The notes under the pieces are model-generated. The model saw only the letters and a program-made list of their open reading frames with translations, was not told the DNA's origin and did not search any database. From Symbiodinium natans (taxonomy: Eukaryota > Sar > Dinophyceae > Suessiales > Symbiodiniaceae), in the NCBI GenBank assembly GCA_905221605.1, contig CAJNDS010001090.1:358501-422500 (forward strand): DNA of 64,000 nt. The letters run 5' to 3'. Each line of letters begins with the position of its first letter. The first letter of the stretch is position 1. Positions 34,451 through 44,983 of this stretch are shown one piece after another. Made by a program: the position numbers and the translations under genes.

Positions 34451-34677
34451 AGCCCTGAGCCCTAAACCCTAAACCCCAAACCCTAAACCCTAAACCCTAA
34501 ACCTATTGTCAGAGGCTCTTGGCATGTTAGGAGCTTGTGGCTTCAAGTCGCGTAATTTAGGGGCCTTAATATTTAGAAATAGGGATTTGGGGTGGCCTTG
34601 ATAATTGGAATAGGGTTTAGGGTTTAGGGTTTAGGGTTTAGGGTTTAGGGTTTAGGGTTTAGGGTTTAGGGTTTAGG

Positions 34678-34770
34678 GTTTAGGGTTTAAGGGGGGCCTT
34701 AATGATTAGAATAGGGTTTCGATTTGGGGTTCTTATAGTACATTTATAAAGGGACCACAAGGGAATCCCC
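34678..34770. mobile_element. Family-L element
   Basis: GGGGCCTTAATGATTAGAAT left and ACATTTATAAAGGGACCACA right. Relatives start at 29554, 38430 and 41388. Confidence 0.45.
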
Positions 34771-34921
34771 AGAACCCTAAACCCTAAACCTCGCAACCCT
34801 ACACCCAAACTCCCTACACTCCCTGCAGGACCCTAAACCCTAAACCCTAAACCCTAAACCCTAAACCCTAAACCCTAAACCCTAAACCCTAAACCCTAAA
34901 CCCTAAACCCTAAACCCTAAG

Positions 34922-35018
34922 ACAGCACCGCCACGTACTGCTGCGGCCATGCTGCTGGCCACGGCCACGGCCGCTGCGGCGCGCACCTCTTCGATGTTCA
35001 CATCCTGGCATGGCTCCT
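34922..35018. CDS. Candidate exon, strand ambiguous, Ala-rich
   Basis: The minus strand after CATGCCAG reads DVNIEEVRAAAAVAVASSMA; the plus strand reads YCCGHAAGHGHGRCGAHLFD. Both are open across the island. I favour minus from its composition. Confidence 0.38.
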
Positions 35019-35023
35019 AAGGG

Positions 35024-35277
35024 GTTTAGGGTTTAGGGGGTTTAGGGGGTTTAGGGGGTTTAGGGTTTAGGGTTTAGGGTATAGGGGGTTTGGGGGGTTT
35101 AGTGGGTTTTTGGGGGGTTTGGGGGGTTTTTGGGGGGTTTAGGGGGGTTTAGATGGGTTTAGATGGGTTTAGGGGGGTTTAGGGGGGTTTAGGGGGTTTT
35201 TGGGGGGTTTAGGGGGCTTAGGGGGCTTAGGGGGTTGAGGGGGGTTTAGGGGGTTTAGGGGGTTTAGGGTTTAGGGG
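35024..35277 (+). repeat. G-rich TTTAGGGGG variant array
   Basis: Units of 8-11 bp (GGGGGTTTA, GGGGGGTTTT, GATGGGTTTA). The least regular telomere-like block. Confidence 0.85.
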
Positions 35278-35535
35278 TACTTAGTAACCTGGCATCTGAG
35301 GAGGTTTATGGCCAGGGTCTCGTTCTTGTTTTCGGCGTACCTGAAGGCTCCAAGGACTCTTTGTTGTTTGTAGGGTTCTGAACACTGCCATTTTGGGCCT
35401 AAACTAAACCCTAAACCCTAAACCCTAAACCCTAAACCCTAAACCCTAAACCCTAAACCCTAAACCCCTAAACCCCTAAACCCCTAAACCCTAAACCCTA
35501 AACCCTAAACCCTAAACCCTAAGCTTTATTCAAAG

Positions 35536-35615
35536 CCTTGTCATTGTTAATTCGATGGCCAGGTTCATGACCCAGCTTGCCAGGCTCACTGAACAGGCAC
35601 CTGCCCCGCACCTGC
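35536..35615. CDS. Candidate exon, strand ambiguous
   Basis: Plus reads LVIVNSMARFMTQLARLTEQ after ATTCAAAG; minus reads EPGKLGHEPGHRINNDKAL after CTGTTCAG. Confidence 0.33.
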
Positions 35616-36028
35616 CTCTGAATCCCAACCCTCCCCCCCGCCCCCCAACCCATTAGGGTTTAGGGTTTAGGGTTTAGGGTTTAGGGTTTAGGGTTTAGAG
35701 GGTTCAGAACGCCCGAGTCAGTCCACTTGGAGGTTCGCTAGTTGCTAGTTTACGCTGCGGTAACTGCTGCTTACCACATTACCAGCGCAGGGAGAGCTTA
35801 AGTGGCAGTGGGGAGGGGCCGGGAGGCGTGTGGCGCACCAGCCGTCGGGAACCCCGTGACTTCAATTCTCGGGTTTGGGATTTTGGGGTTCCCCCCTACA
35901 CCCTAAACCCCAGACTTAGGGGCTTTAGGGTGTCTCAGGGCTTACTTACAAAGCCATCCCGTTGCTCTGCATAAGGCCTCCATTCGGGTAGCTGCACTCA
36001 GTGACCTGGGTGTAGGGCTCCAGGTTTA

Positions 36029-36125
36029 GGATGCTCGCCCTTGTACTGTCAGTCCTTACTAGGGATCAGAGTACCCCCCCAGTTATATTATTCCTATTAA
36101 GGACTGTTAGCAACAGGGGAACATC
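36029..36125. mobile_element. Family-D MITE, copy 2
   Basis: ATGCTCGCCCTTGTACTGTC left, GACTGTTAGCAACAGGGGAAC right, with AGTACCCCCCCAGTTATA in the middle as in copy 1. Confidence 0.6.
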
Positions 36126-36492
36126 CAGTTTAAGGTTTGGGAAAGGAGCTGCGCGAAGTGAAATGTTGTTCAGGTGGGGATTCAAGGTTTGGGGCTTGGT
36201 GCTTCTAGGGCTTCGATGGAACACACACTCTAGGGGTCGGATCAATTCTGGAAGGAGAGCTGTGTAGAGTCATTGATGCAGGCCGCGTGAACTGAGATCG
36301 GCGCTAACGGAATTCTGCAAGTAGATGGTGAAAAAAAAACACCTTGGTGCTTACAACTGGGCTGGCTTCAGCAGCACGAAGGGATTCCTGCCGAAACATT
36401 GCAAACCCCAAGCCTTCAAGCCACCAAAACACAAAACCCTAGACCCTAGACCCTAAACCCTAGACCCTAAACTCTAAACCCAAAAACAAAAG

Positions 36493-36533
36493 GCTGAGCT
36501 GGGCGCAGGCAAGGATCGTTCTCCTTCGCAGGG
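36493..36533 (+). CDS. Weak candidate exon
   Basis: After AACAAAAG, before GTGGTAG. Reads AELGAGKDRSPSQ. Confidence 0.33.
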
Positions 36534-36737
36534 GTGGTAGCTTTTGGGTTAGGGTTTCTGTCCTAGGTGAACTTTACACTCAAGGCTTTGGGTTTAGGGT
36601 TTAGGGTCCAAAAAAGGGACTTTGGGGCCCAAGTATACAATGATGAGGTACGTGGGGTTTAGGGTTTAGGGGTTTAGGGTTTAGGGTTTAGGGTACGTGG
36701 ACCCCTAAACCCTAAAACCTAAACCCTAAACCCTAAG

Positions 36738-36848
36738 GGTTGCAGAAGGAGCATGGCTTGAGGAATATTTGCTGGCGTCGTAGATACGCTCAGAGAGGTC
36801 TTTAGGTGCCAGCTCGAGGCTTGGAGCGAAAGTTTGACATGTCCACGA
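36738..36848 (-). CDS. Candidate exon, minus strand
   Basis: Open across the island with LELAPKDLSERIYDASKYSS. A shorter Arg-rich plus frame is the alternative. Splice edges are not fixed. Confidence 0.36.
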
Positions 36849-36854
36849 TCACAA

Positions 36855-36978
36855 TAGGGTTTAGGGTTTAGGGTTTAGGGTTTAGGGTTTAGGGTTTAGG
36901 GTTTAGGGTTTAGGGTTTAGGGTTTAGGGTGTAGGGTTTAGGGTTTAGGGTTTAGGGTTTAGGGTTTAGGGTTTAGGG
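36855..36978 (+). repeat. TTTAGGG array
   Basis: About 17 units with one GTGTAGGG. Confidence 0.9.
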
Positions 36979-37256
36979 CTCTAGTCACGCAGGATCACGA
37001 TGTAAGAACATTTGCAGGCTTGGCGATGCGGCTTGGAGAACAAATCCTAACATTATAGGGTTCTTCAGGGAGGGGGGGCAGGTACTTACGGAGCCTTAGG
37101 GAAGCTCAGTGAGCCTTAGGGAGTAGTGAGGAGTACTAGGGGGCCTTGGGTCACATACCCCGCTTGAACTCTAAACCCTAAACCTTAATGCCGAAACCCT
37201 AAACCCAAAACCCTAAACCCTATACCCTAAACCCACCCTAAAATAGCAGGACAAAC

Positions 37257-37309
37257 CTGCAGGTCGTGCTCCGACGTGCGCTTTAAGGTGCTGTGGCCAG
37301 CCTCCGCAT
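37257..37309 (-). CDS. Candidate exon, minus strand
   Basis: After CCTAAAG, ending CTGCAG before GTTTGTCC. It reads AEAGHSTLKRTSEHDLQ. The acceptor is formed by the TTTAGGG array read in reverse. Confidence 0.4.
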
Positions 37310-39177
37310 CTTTAGGGTTTAGGGTTGAGGGTTGAGGGTTGAGGGTTTAAGGCTCTACTCCCGTGCCCAAAGCACGCCCCTCAACAGTGGTCTTGAAAAG
37401 TAGGGTCTCTTCCAAGGACCTTTCAGACGAAACCTACTTTTCCAAGGGTAGCAAGTAGCAAACAAAGTATTCTAACAGAGCAGCCCCATCCGAAAGAAGC
37501 AGACTGTGATTTTGCCCTCACCCTATAAACCTTCAACCCCAAACCCCCAACCCCCAACCCCCAACCCCAAACCCCAAACCCTAAACCCTAAACCCATAAC
37601 ACAGCAGCGGGACTGTGATCTAGAAGAGGTGGTCCTGCTGCCCGTTGCTGGCCCCCGATGAGCACCGTAGCCCCCCCTTTGGGGGGGAGTGTGCCCGATG
37701 GGACGTGGCTAAAAAAGCAGGCGGTATCAGGGACCCCTTAGCTTGCAGCTTACACCACACAGGCTGAACTTGTCGTTCACTTGGCTAGCAGAAACACGCA
37801 TCTCAACCTCCTATTCTCCGTCTAGATCTGCTTGAAACAACCACTCACTTGGATCCTGGTCGAGTATGGAAGGCCGGCGGGACAAGCACTTCAAAATTCG
37901 GGGGTCCAATTGAAAACGTTTAGGGTTTAGGCTTTAGGGTTTAGGGTCTAGGGTTTAGGGTCTAGGGCTTAGGGTTTAGGGTTTAGGGTTTATCTCTCTC
38001 TCTCTCTCTCTTGGGGGGGGGGGGGGGGGGAGGGGCGGGCCTTGGAGGTACCTATCGTTACCGTGCCCACCCACACACACACTCAGTAAGGCTTCCAGGT
38101 ATTCAGGGTTTCACTGCCGGGGCTCTTGACTCAAGGATTTGTGGGGTTTAGGGTTTAGGGTTTAGGGTTTAGGGTTTAGGGTTTAGGGTTTAGGGTTTGG
38201 GGTTTAGGGTTTAGGGTTTTAGAGTTAGGGTTTAGGGCTTAGAGTCTTGGGGCCGACTAGCAGACTCTGGGTGCTTGGAATGCAGGAATTGAAGTTCAGG
38301 GCCAAGGGGTTTCGGGGCTCAGGATTGTGGCTTCGTTTAAGAACTAAGCTATAGTTTAGGACTATAGTTCATGGTTGGGTTCAAAATTAGGGTTTAGGAG
38401 TGTGGCTTCGCTTATGCGTGTAATATAGGGGCCTTACTAGTTAGACTAGGGTATTGGGGGGAGAATAATTATAGGGACCATGAGGGGATACTATTACTAG
38501 TGAACCCTAGTAAGTGCTGCTAGTCAATGGTGCAAGTTCATCAATTACGCCATCAACGGCTGAGGGTTTGGGGCTGCGGGTTTTTTTTCTCATTTCAATC
38601 TTGCGGGTCTTCACCCCTTCAAACCTTAGCCCTGGGGCTTCTAGGTTGTGGTTCAGTTCCACATAGACTGCGTACGTCATTTCACCTGACGCCCTGTGTA
38701 GTAGTAACCTGGAGAAAACAAGCTACGGTACTGCTGGGTGTCTTCATGAACCAATCCCATCTGACAAAAGTAGATCCAAGCCAAACCGGCCCTAAACCTA
38801 AAGTGTGCGTGTACCCCCAAACCCTAAAGTCTAAACCCTAAACCCTATTCCTCCCACCGATACACTACGCTGAAAGCCCTCAGTCTCATTTACCTCGTAG
38901 TTCTCAACTCTGCAACACCATCAAAGAGCCCTCAGCCTGATAATATGCCGCCCCGCAACTTTCGGGGTTTAGGGTTTAGGTTTAGGGTCTAGGGTTGAGG
39001 ATGTATATAGGGCCCTCAGCCCTACAGCGCCGGCGTGGGTTTAGGGCTTAGTGCTGCAAAAGCAGGATGAGCAACCCGAAACCCTGAAACGGGGGGGGGG
39101 GGGGGGGAGGGCTTACCCTAAACCCTCAACCCTAAAGGGGGATCAGGGCGCAAGCGCAAGCTCTTTCTTTTCTCTAG

Positions 39178-39260
39178 CGAATGCAGATCTACCGAGCCGG
39201 TTAAGGACCAGCTTGAGGTGGAAAGTTTAGCTTTTTTACGCTATGTCAAAACCAACAAGG
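39178..39260 (+). CDS. Candidate exon with a strong acceptor
   Basis: A pyrimidine tract CTCTTTCTTTTCTCTAG precedes STEPVKDQLEVESLAFLRYV and KTNKG; donor AAGG followed by GTTTAG. Among the most convincing plus exons because acceptor, composition and array donor agree. Confidence 0.55.
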
Positions 39261-39320
39261 GTTTAGGTTTTAGTTTTAGGATTTGGGGCTTATAGGGATG
39301 TGTGTATATGTATGTATATC

Positions 39321-39353
<33 letters not shown>

Positions 39354-40190
39354 GTATGTATATATATATATATGTATGTATGCATGTATGTATGTGTACT
39401 TGTTTAGCATATTCATGTAGCTATATACATTGACACTGAGGTTCAGATTTATCTTGAATTCGTATCTACACATGACAAATGTTCACATAATCAAACAAAT
39501 AAATGAATATGTATATATATATATATAGATATACACATACAGAGAACAGTCCACCTATATGGATTTGTGTGTATATATAATGGAAACAGTCTCCCCGCAA
39601 AAAAAACTAAACTCGTGTTGGCAATGAGGTTTTCTGGTTGAAGTGCGTTTCTCCAGGACGAAGCAAAAACACAAGCGCATGTCCCTCACAAGACCCCAAT
39701 CCACAAACCCAGAACGAAACGCAAAAAGAAATGAAGGAAGGCCATTCTCCTCACCCTGAGGACTAGCGGCAGGATTTGTTTTTTTTGTATGATTGCCTTG
39801 TGTTTGTGCTTGTTGGGGGGATGTCGCTTATTGTTCTTGTCTGCTTTGTTGCTTTCTGGTATGTTTTTGATGTGCTTTGGGGTACAGTAAAGCGAAGCAA
39901 AGGCACGTCTTCTCCTTCCCTTGGCCTTGCCGGGGCCGGGTGGCACCGTAGTATGCTATCAATGGTAAACATAAGTATATGGTCTATGCTATATATATAT
40001 ATATGCATACAAAGTACATATATGTACGTGCATAAATAAAAAAATAAATACATATATATATATATATATGTATGTAACAAACATGTCTCAAAAGGAGAAA
40101 GGGAAGACATTATGTATGTAGATCCTCTTCTAAATCTTAAAGGACACTTCCCACCTGACGGCGTCCGACTCCGGTGCAAGGTGTGGGGTT
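39261..40190. repeat. AT-rich microsatellite region without a gene
   Basis: TA and TATG repeats (39300-39400, 39510-39530, 39990-40075) in non-telomeric sequence. Open frames here are hydrophobic or Lys-rich by composition; I see no gene. Confidence 0.6.
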
Positions 40191-40343
40191 TAGGGGTTTG
40201 AATTCTGACTCCTTCAGGCCACTTTCCCTGGACCCTAAACCCTAAACCCTAAACCCTAAACCCTAAACGCTAAACCCTAAACCCTAAACCCTAAACCCTA
40301 AACCCTAAAGCCTAAACCCTAAAGCCTAAACCCTAAGCCCTAG

Positions 40344-40461
40344 GTAGGATAAGGGGGGCCCTTGAAATCGAACCCTTGGAACCCCGTCTTCTGGACCTCT
40401 TGAACAGGGACCTTCTTCAGAGGGTCTATATCCCCAAGGGTCCCCCTAATCCGATCCCCTA
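40344..40461 (+). CDS. Candidate exon, about 39 codons
   Basis: After CCCTAG; reads ALEIEPLEPRLLDLLNRDLL and then QRVYIPKGPPNPIP to a TAA. Leucine-rich helix. The 3' edge may be a stop or an earlier donor. Confidence 0.43.
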
Positions 40462-40879
40462 AACTAGTAGGATGGCTCTGAAAACCCAGAGGAACATATT
40501 CCTAAACATGACCCTCTTAAACCCAATCAGGGGAAATATGAAACATCCCATGGGCCTGCCTAGTAGCCCTAAGCCCTAAGCCCTAAGCCCTAAACCCTAA
40601 ACTACCTTACAATGCCATACATTAATGAAGGGTATCTTTGGCCCCTTGTTGGAACTTACCTGGGAGGGGTTGGCAAAACCCTGTAGCCCCCTAACCAAAC
40701 CCCAAGCCTAAACCCCTTCAAGCACTCAGTAAACGCCCAAAAGCCTAAACCCCTTCAGCCCCTCTACTTAAACCCTAAACCCTAAACCCTAAACCCTAAA
40801 CCCTAAACCATAAACCCTAAACCCTAAACCCTAAACCCTAAACCCTAAACCCTAAACCCTAAACCCTAAACCCTAAACC

Positions 40880-40986
40880 CCTACCCCGCTCTGACCCCGA
40901 AACCTTGCCTCCCCTGAGCCACGCCGCGCTCTCAGGACAGGCCTTGCACACGGCAGAGAAAATGACAAGGAGGCTTAAGTGTATTG
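40880..40986 (+). CDS. Candidate exon
   Basis: Open from the array: HAALSGQALHTAEKMTRRLK and then CIV before TAG. An internal AG (CGCTCTCAG) may be the true acceptor. Confidence 0.4.
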
Positions 40987-41230
40987 TCTAGGGCATACCT
41001 GGAGAGGGTTTAGGGTTTAGGGTTTAGGACTTAGGGTTTAGGGTGTTTAGGATACTTGAGGTGAGTGTAGGGTGTGAAGGGGCTTGGGGTGAGGAACCCT
41101 GAACCCTAACCGCGGGACGACTTCAAAAGCGGGGTCCTGCTCTGATGCACACCCGACCCTAGACTTAGACCCCAAACCCTAAACCCCAAACCCCAAACCC
41201 CAAACCCTAAACCCTTTACGGACACCTCAG

Positions 41231-41301
41231 CTCCTCACCCAAAAGTTGGCTGGTGCGGCATTGGTCCGGCAGAGCCTCGGCCACCCGGAAGTGCTCCTGG
41301 G
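41231..41301 (+). CDS. Candidate exon
   Basis: Acceptor GACACCTCAG, donor GG followed by GTTTAG. It reads LLTQKLAGAALVRQSLGHPE and then VLLG. Convergent arrays. Confidence 0.5.
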
Positions 41302-41725
41302 GTTTAGGGTTTAGGGTTTAGGGTTCAAGGCTCCGGGTTTAGGGTTTCGGGTTTAGGGCTTAGGGTTTTCAGTTCATGGCAAATTTCGGGGCCTTGATGA
41401 TTAGAATAGGGTTTTGGAGGTTATTCACGTACATTTATAAAGGAACCATAAAGGAAACCAGGTGTCCCGTGTTAAACTCGTCTGTGTCCCAAGTAGTGCT
41501 CTGCATTTAAGCCCTAATCAAACCCTAAACCCTAAACCCTGAACCCTGAACCCTAAACCCTAAACCCCAAACCCCAAACCCTAAACCATTTTGATGCTCC
41601 TGTGGCGTGATGCCAAGCCGTAGGCGAGCCTGACGAAGTGCTTCCTCCAGCCTCGTGCGGCGTGGGGTTAGCATGCTCGGGAACCCTCACGTATGCTTGA
41701 AACCCTCAACCCTCATAACGTAAAT

Positions 41726-41808
41726 CCCTAAACCCCTAAACCCCTAAACCCCTAAACCCCTAAACCCCTAAACCCCTAAACCCCTAAACCCTAAACCCTA
41801 AACCCCAA
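41726..41808 (-). repeat. CCCCTAAA octamer array
   Basis: About nine octamers; the complement of the 29936 octamer type. Confidence 0.9.
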
Positions 41809-41990
41809 ACCTAAGCCCTTCCCGCGCTTCCCATGCCCAGCTGCCCAACAACTGCCCTGGTGAACTTTGAGCCCAAAAGATTGCCTGAACCCTAAACCCT
41901 AAAACCCTAAACCTAAGCCCTTAACCCTCAACCTCTAAACTCTAAAAGCCTAAAACAAATAAAAAAACCCTAAGCCCGAACATAGCACAG

Positions 41991-42080
41991 CTGAGACGAG
42001 TGGCTTGAGCACGGCGGGAGTGCCACCCACTTCTGGAACCGCCGGAGGCGGCCAGATGCCTCATAGCTTCTTGGGCTCGG
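41991..42080 (+). CDS. Candidate exon
   Basis: Acceptor ATAGCACAG; donor TCGG followed by GTTTAG, the start of the longest TTTAGGG run here. It reads TSGLSTAGVPPTSGTAGGGQ and then MPHSFLGSG, a flexible segment. Entry and exit phase agree. Confidence 0.5.
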
Positions 42081-42330
42081 GTTTAGGGTTTAGGGTTTAG
42101 GGTTTAGGGTTTAGGGTTTAGGGTTTAGGGTTTAGGGTTTAGGGTTTAGGGTTTAGGGTTTGGGGTTTAGGGTTTAGGGTTTAGGGTTTAGGGTTTAGGG
42201 TTTAGGGTTTAGGGTTTAGGGTTTAGGGTTTAGGGTTTAGGGTTTAGGGTTTGGGCTTTGGGGTTTGGGGTTTGGGCTTTGGGGTTTGGGCTTTGGGGTT
42301 GAGGGTTGAGGGTTTAGGGTTTAGGGTTTC
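42079..42330 (+). repeat. Longest TTTAGGG block
   Basis: About 24 near-perfect heptamers, then TTTGGGG/TTTGGGC variants. Starts at the donor of a candidate exon. Confidence 0.93.
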
Positions 42331-42334
42331 CCCC

Positions 42335-42440
42335 AAGGGTCCATGTACTTAAATGGGGAGTACTTGGGCCTTAAGGTACCTCCTATACAGGGACTTTGGG
42401 GCCCAAGTATACAATATCAAGGGACTAAACGAGGGACCCT
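42335..42440. mobile_element. Family-J element
   Basis: GGGTCCATGTACTTAAATGG, GTACTTGGGCCTTAAGGTAC and GGGCCCAAGTATACAATA. Downstream of the longest TTTAGGG array. Confidence 0.45.
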
Positions 42441-42945
42441 TACGTCATTTAGGGGTTATTTAGGGGTTATTTAGGATTGGGGGCTACTTGGGTACATAGG
42501 GACGATATAAGTGTGTGTAGATATTTATATATATAAATATAATTATAAATATAAATATAAATACAAATATAAACATGATGATGAATTTAAAAATAAAAAT
42601 GAATAAAGAGATAGTACTTATCTAGGGGTGATATAGGGGGGGGAACAAGCTTAGGAGTCTCTCGAAGGGGGGTCCCTCCTTTTACCCCTCTACAAGGATG
42701 AGGTAGCATGGGCCCTTAGGGTAAGGACTCTTCTCAAGGTTCAAAACTCCAAAGCCAAAACCCGAACTGTGCATTGAGCAAGCATGGGTTCCCTTTCATT
42801 CCCAGACCATTGCTTTGCGCAACTTCGGATTAGACGCCTCTTCGAGCCCTCAGTCGTGCCATCCTCGGCCCTCGGCAATGCCCGCCCTGCTTGCCGACGC
42901 TCTCGATCGGCACATCTTGTCACACGAAGACATGGCATGCCCACC
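42441..42945. other. Region downstream of the ankyrin/BTB gene
   Basis: An AT-rich patch of AAATATAAATATAAATA type (42520-42610), then GGGGTCCCTCCTTTTACCCC, which resembles an end of the 21510 element. Probable 3' region of the ankyrin/BTB gene; no separate gene seen. Confidence 0.45.
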
Positions 42946-42948
42946 CCC

Positions 42949-43467
42949 TCAGCGTGCGCAAAAGGTCCGCCGCCTCTTCTGCTCTCCTGGCTCCTCTGCC
43001 GCAGGGGTCTCGGGCTGCCCGAGTAGCTTGCGCACAGCTGCAGGAACAGTGCCCTTCTTCAGCATGGCCTTGACTTTTGCATTTGTGGACCCGAAGGTCC
43101 TGCAAGCTCGTTGCAATGGCTCAAGGTCCATGAGCACCGCCGCCTCGGCGATGGCGACGAAACTGGACGGCGCAATCATCTTCTGCAGCATGGCCGAGAG
43201 AACCGATACCCAGCCAAGGACCTGCCAGCGATGTGCCCAATCCAGGGCCACCAGCCCCATCTTATAATCAGGCTCCTCGCGCGTCGAGCTCGTGTACAGC
43301 ATGTCCACGAAGAGCCGCACGCCAGTGCTCGTGGCGTCCTTGACTGGAATGCGCTTGCTGGAGCCCTCCTTCATGGTCGACGCCAGCATGGCCTTCAGAA
43401 CGGGGGACGCCGCAGTAAGGATGAGGTCATGAGCCGACACCTCACCATCCGCTGCTTCGAAGACCAC
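42949..43467 (-). CDS. Ankyrin/BTB protein, exon 2 (BTB domain, C-terminus)
   Basis: This exon encodes a BTB/POZ fold, a homo- or heterodimerisation module often used as a substrate adaptor for cullin-3 ubiquitin ligases. The start VVFEAADGEV followed by VSAHDLILTAASPVLKAMLA is the typical BTB beta-strand and helix (HdliLtaaSPVlkaML). Then come IPVKDATSTGVRLFVDMLYT and a helical back half with repeated Ala/Leu. The end is basic (EQKRRRTFCAR), possibly a nuclear localisation signal. I start it at 43467 because joining AAT from exon 1 to GTG GTC TTC restores the continuous reading STHNVVFEAADGEV, as expected of the family. It is 173 codons including the stop. GC content is higher than in the surrounding repeats. 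The cellular role is not determinable from sequence. Confidence 0.8.
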   Translation of the reverse strand: MVFEAADGEVSAHDLILTAASPVLKAMLASTMKEGSSKRIPVKDATSTGVRLFVDMLYTSSTREEPDYKMGLVALDWAHRWQVLGWVSVLSAMLQKMIAPSSFVAIAEAAVLMDLEPLQRACRTFGSTNAKVKAMLKKGTVPAAVRKLLGQPETPAAEEPGEQKRRRTFCAR

Positions 43468-43691
43468 CTTGGTATGCGAAAGTAACCACATTGTAGCTTC
43501 GTTGTCCAGTATCCTAGGGGAACTAAAGGTTAATCTTTGGGATTAAAAAGGGATCATATTGCCCCCAAAAAGGTTAAAGGTTACCTACTCTACTACTAAG
43601 GTAGCAAGTGCAACCTTTTTTGGGGATATGGCTGTTTTATATAAGAGAGCCTTCCAACCCTAGACCCCCCCAAAAAAGCACACCAAGCCAC
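43468..43691 (-). other. Introner-like 224-bp intron of the ankyrin/BTB gene
   Basis: A GT-AG intron in phase 0. It contains a family-A inverted-repeat element (43510-43603). A 9-bp direct repeat, CCACATTGT on the plus strand, lies at 43689-43697 (exon 1/donor) and 43486-43494 (near the acceptor), like a target-site duplication. The bases GTGG also occur at both splice junctions. The same element family is found elsewhere in the window outside this gene. Confidence 0.7.
43510..43603 (+). mobile_element. Family-A element inside the ankyrin/BTB intron
   Basis: Shares GGTTAAAGGTTACCTACTCT and the CTACTACTA end with the copies at 32386 and 48352. It fills much of the intron. Confidence 0.7.
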
Positions 43692-44227
43692 ATTGTGAGT
43701 GGAGTCCATCTCCCGCACGGACTCCCACATGTCCACCAAGCTCTGGGGCACCGAAAGGTTTTTGCATTTCGGGGAGCTGCCCTCCGCCAGGATCGCCAGG
43801 ATCTGTTCCACCTCAGTGACGCGGGCTGACCAGTTTGCACCACCTTTGCCCTTGCGCATTTCCGCAATCATCGCAAAAGCGAAAGTGAGAGCAGAAAGCC
43901 CAGCCAATTCAATTCGGATTTTGGTATCCTCCGGATTGTCATTTTTGCTTAGAACCCAAACGGGCTCTGTGTTGGCCGGATGCTTTTGCAGCGGATCCGC
44001 TCCCGCTTCAATCATCCACTCAAACATCGCCGGAGGAGGAAGTGCGGTGTTGGAAAGGGCGGCAGATAGTGGCAATATGCCCTGATGGCCAAAAGTCTGA
44101 GACCAATCAAAATCGTCCGGGGTGAATTTCTTCAAAGCATCGAAATTACCCAGCTGGATGAAGCCATACACTGCCTCAGCCACACTCGTGGCGGCCATGT
44201 GTGCTTGTGTAGCAAGGACGAGTTCAA
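43692..44227 (-). CDS. Ankyrin/BTB protein, exon 1 (ankyrin-like domain)
   Basis: This exon of 178 codons is helical and ankyrin-like: VAEAVYGFIQLGNFDALKKF, then LPLSAALSNTALPPPAMFEW and MIEAGADPLQKHP, a degenerate ankyrin repeat with the GADP turn. It ends in a helical linker (SLVDMWESVREMDSTHN). The 5' edge at 44227 follows a T-rich acceptor ending ACCATACAG. Two bases complete a codon from an upstream exon, so this is probably not the first exon. The 3' edge is a GT donor at 43691. Together with the BTB exon it gives the ankyrin-BTB order that I recall as common in dinoflagellates. It probably acts as a protein-interaction adaptor; partners are unknown. Confidence 0.72.
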
Positions 44228-44359
44228 CTGTATGGTGCAAAAATTATCACAAAAACATGTTGGACCCTAAACGCTAAACTCTCAGACCCCATTTACATGG
44301 AGCAACCATTCCAAACTCGCTGACGTTAACACTTCAAACCCTAAACCCTAAACACCCTG

Positions 44360-44508
44360 GTGAAACCCTAAACATGCAAGTCCTGAATGCTGTTTGCCGG
44401 CATGCTGGAGGCCTCACATGACATGAACTGAGGGTTTAGGGGTTTAGGTGCTCTAACTGCTGCTGTCACAGATGCCTCAGAGCACTGCATTGCGACGCCA
44501 GAGTTCAT
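44360..44508 (-). CDS. Candidate upstream exon(s) of the ankyrin/BTB gene
   Basis: From an ATG at 44508 the minus strand reads MNSGVAMQCSEASVTAAV, and after a short CCCTAAA-like patch continues open as FMSCEASSMPANSIQDL. It could be one exon or two, and the join to 44227 is not in a phase I can fix. It is placed here because it lies just upstream on the same strand. The start is uncertain. Confidence 0.35.
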
Positions 44509-44649
44509 GAAGCAAGTTTGAGATGTTTGCATTTCCCAAAACAGGGGGGGGGGGGGGTTGCCCCCCTTTATGCCCCAATAGAATAGAAGCCCCTAAAAGG
44601 GACACCCCCCCCCCCCCCCCCTCCAAAATGGTGGCCCCTACTTTCTCGG

Positions 44650-44975
44650 AAACCCTAAACCCTAGATCCTAAAAACCTAAGACCCTAATATACTAAAACC
44701 CTAAAACCCTAAAACCCTAAAACCCTAAAAAACCTAAAACCCTAAAAACCTAAAACCCTAAAACCCCGAACCCTAAAACCCTAAAAACCTAAAACCCTAA
44801 AACCCTAAAACCCTAAAATCCTAAAACCCTAAAACCCTAAAACCCTAAAACCCTAAAAACCTAAAGCCCTAAAACCCTAAAACCCTAAAAACCTAAAACC
44901 CTAAAACCCTAAAACCCTAAAACCCTAAAACCCTAAAACCCTAAAACCCTAAACCCTAAACCCTAAACCCCCACT
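44650..44975 (-). repeat. CCCTAAAA octamer array
   Basis: About 38 octamers with occasional CCTAAAA. Complement is TTTTAGGG, the telomere unit known from Chlamydomonas, but here interstitial. Confidence 0.92.
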
Positions 44976-44983
44976 TGTAGGGT

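Noticed and set aside
39763-40179. Hydrophobic (plus) and Lys-rich (minus) open frames
   Set aside because: T-rich sequence and TA microsatellites explain the composition; no splice-like edges or array flanks.
42741-43267. Plus-strand open frames over the BTB exon
   Set aside because: Antisense shadows of a recognisable BTB domain on the minus strand.
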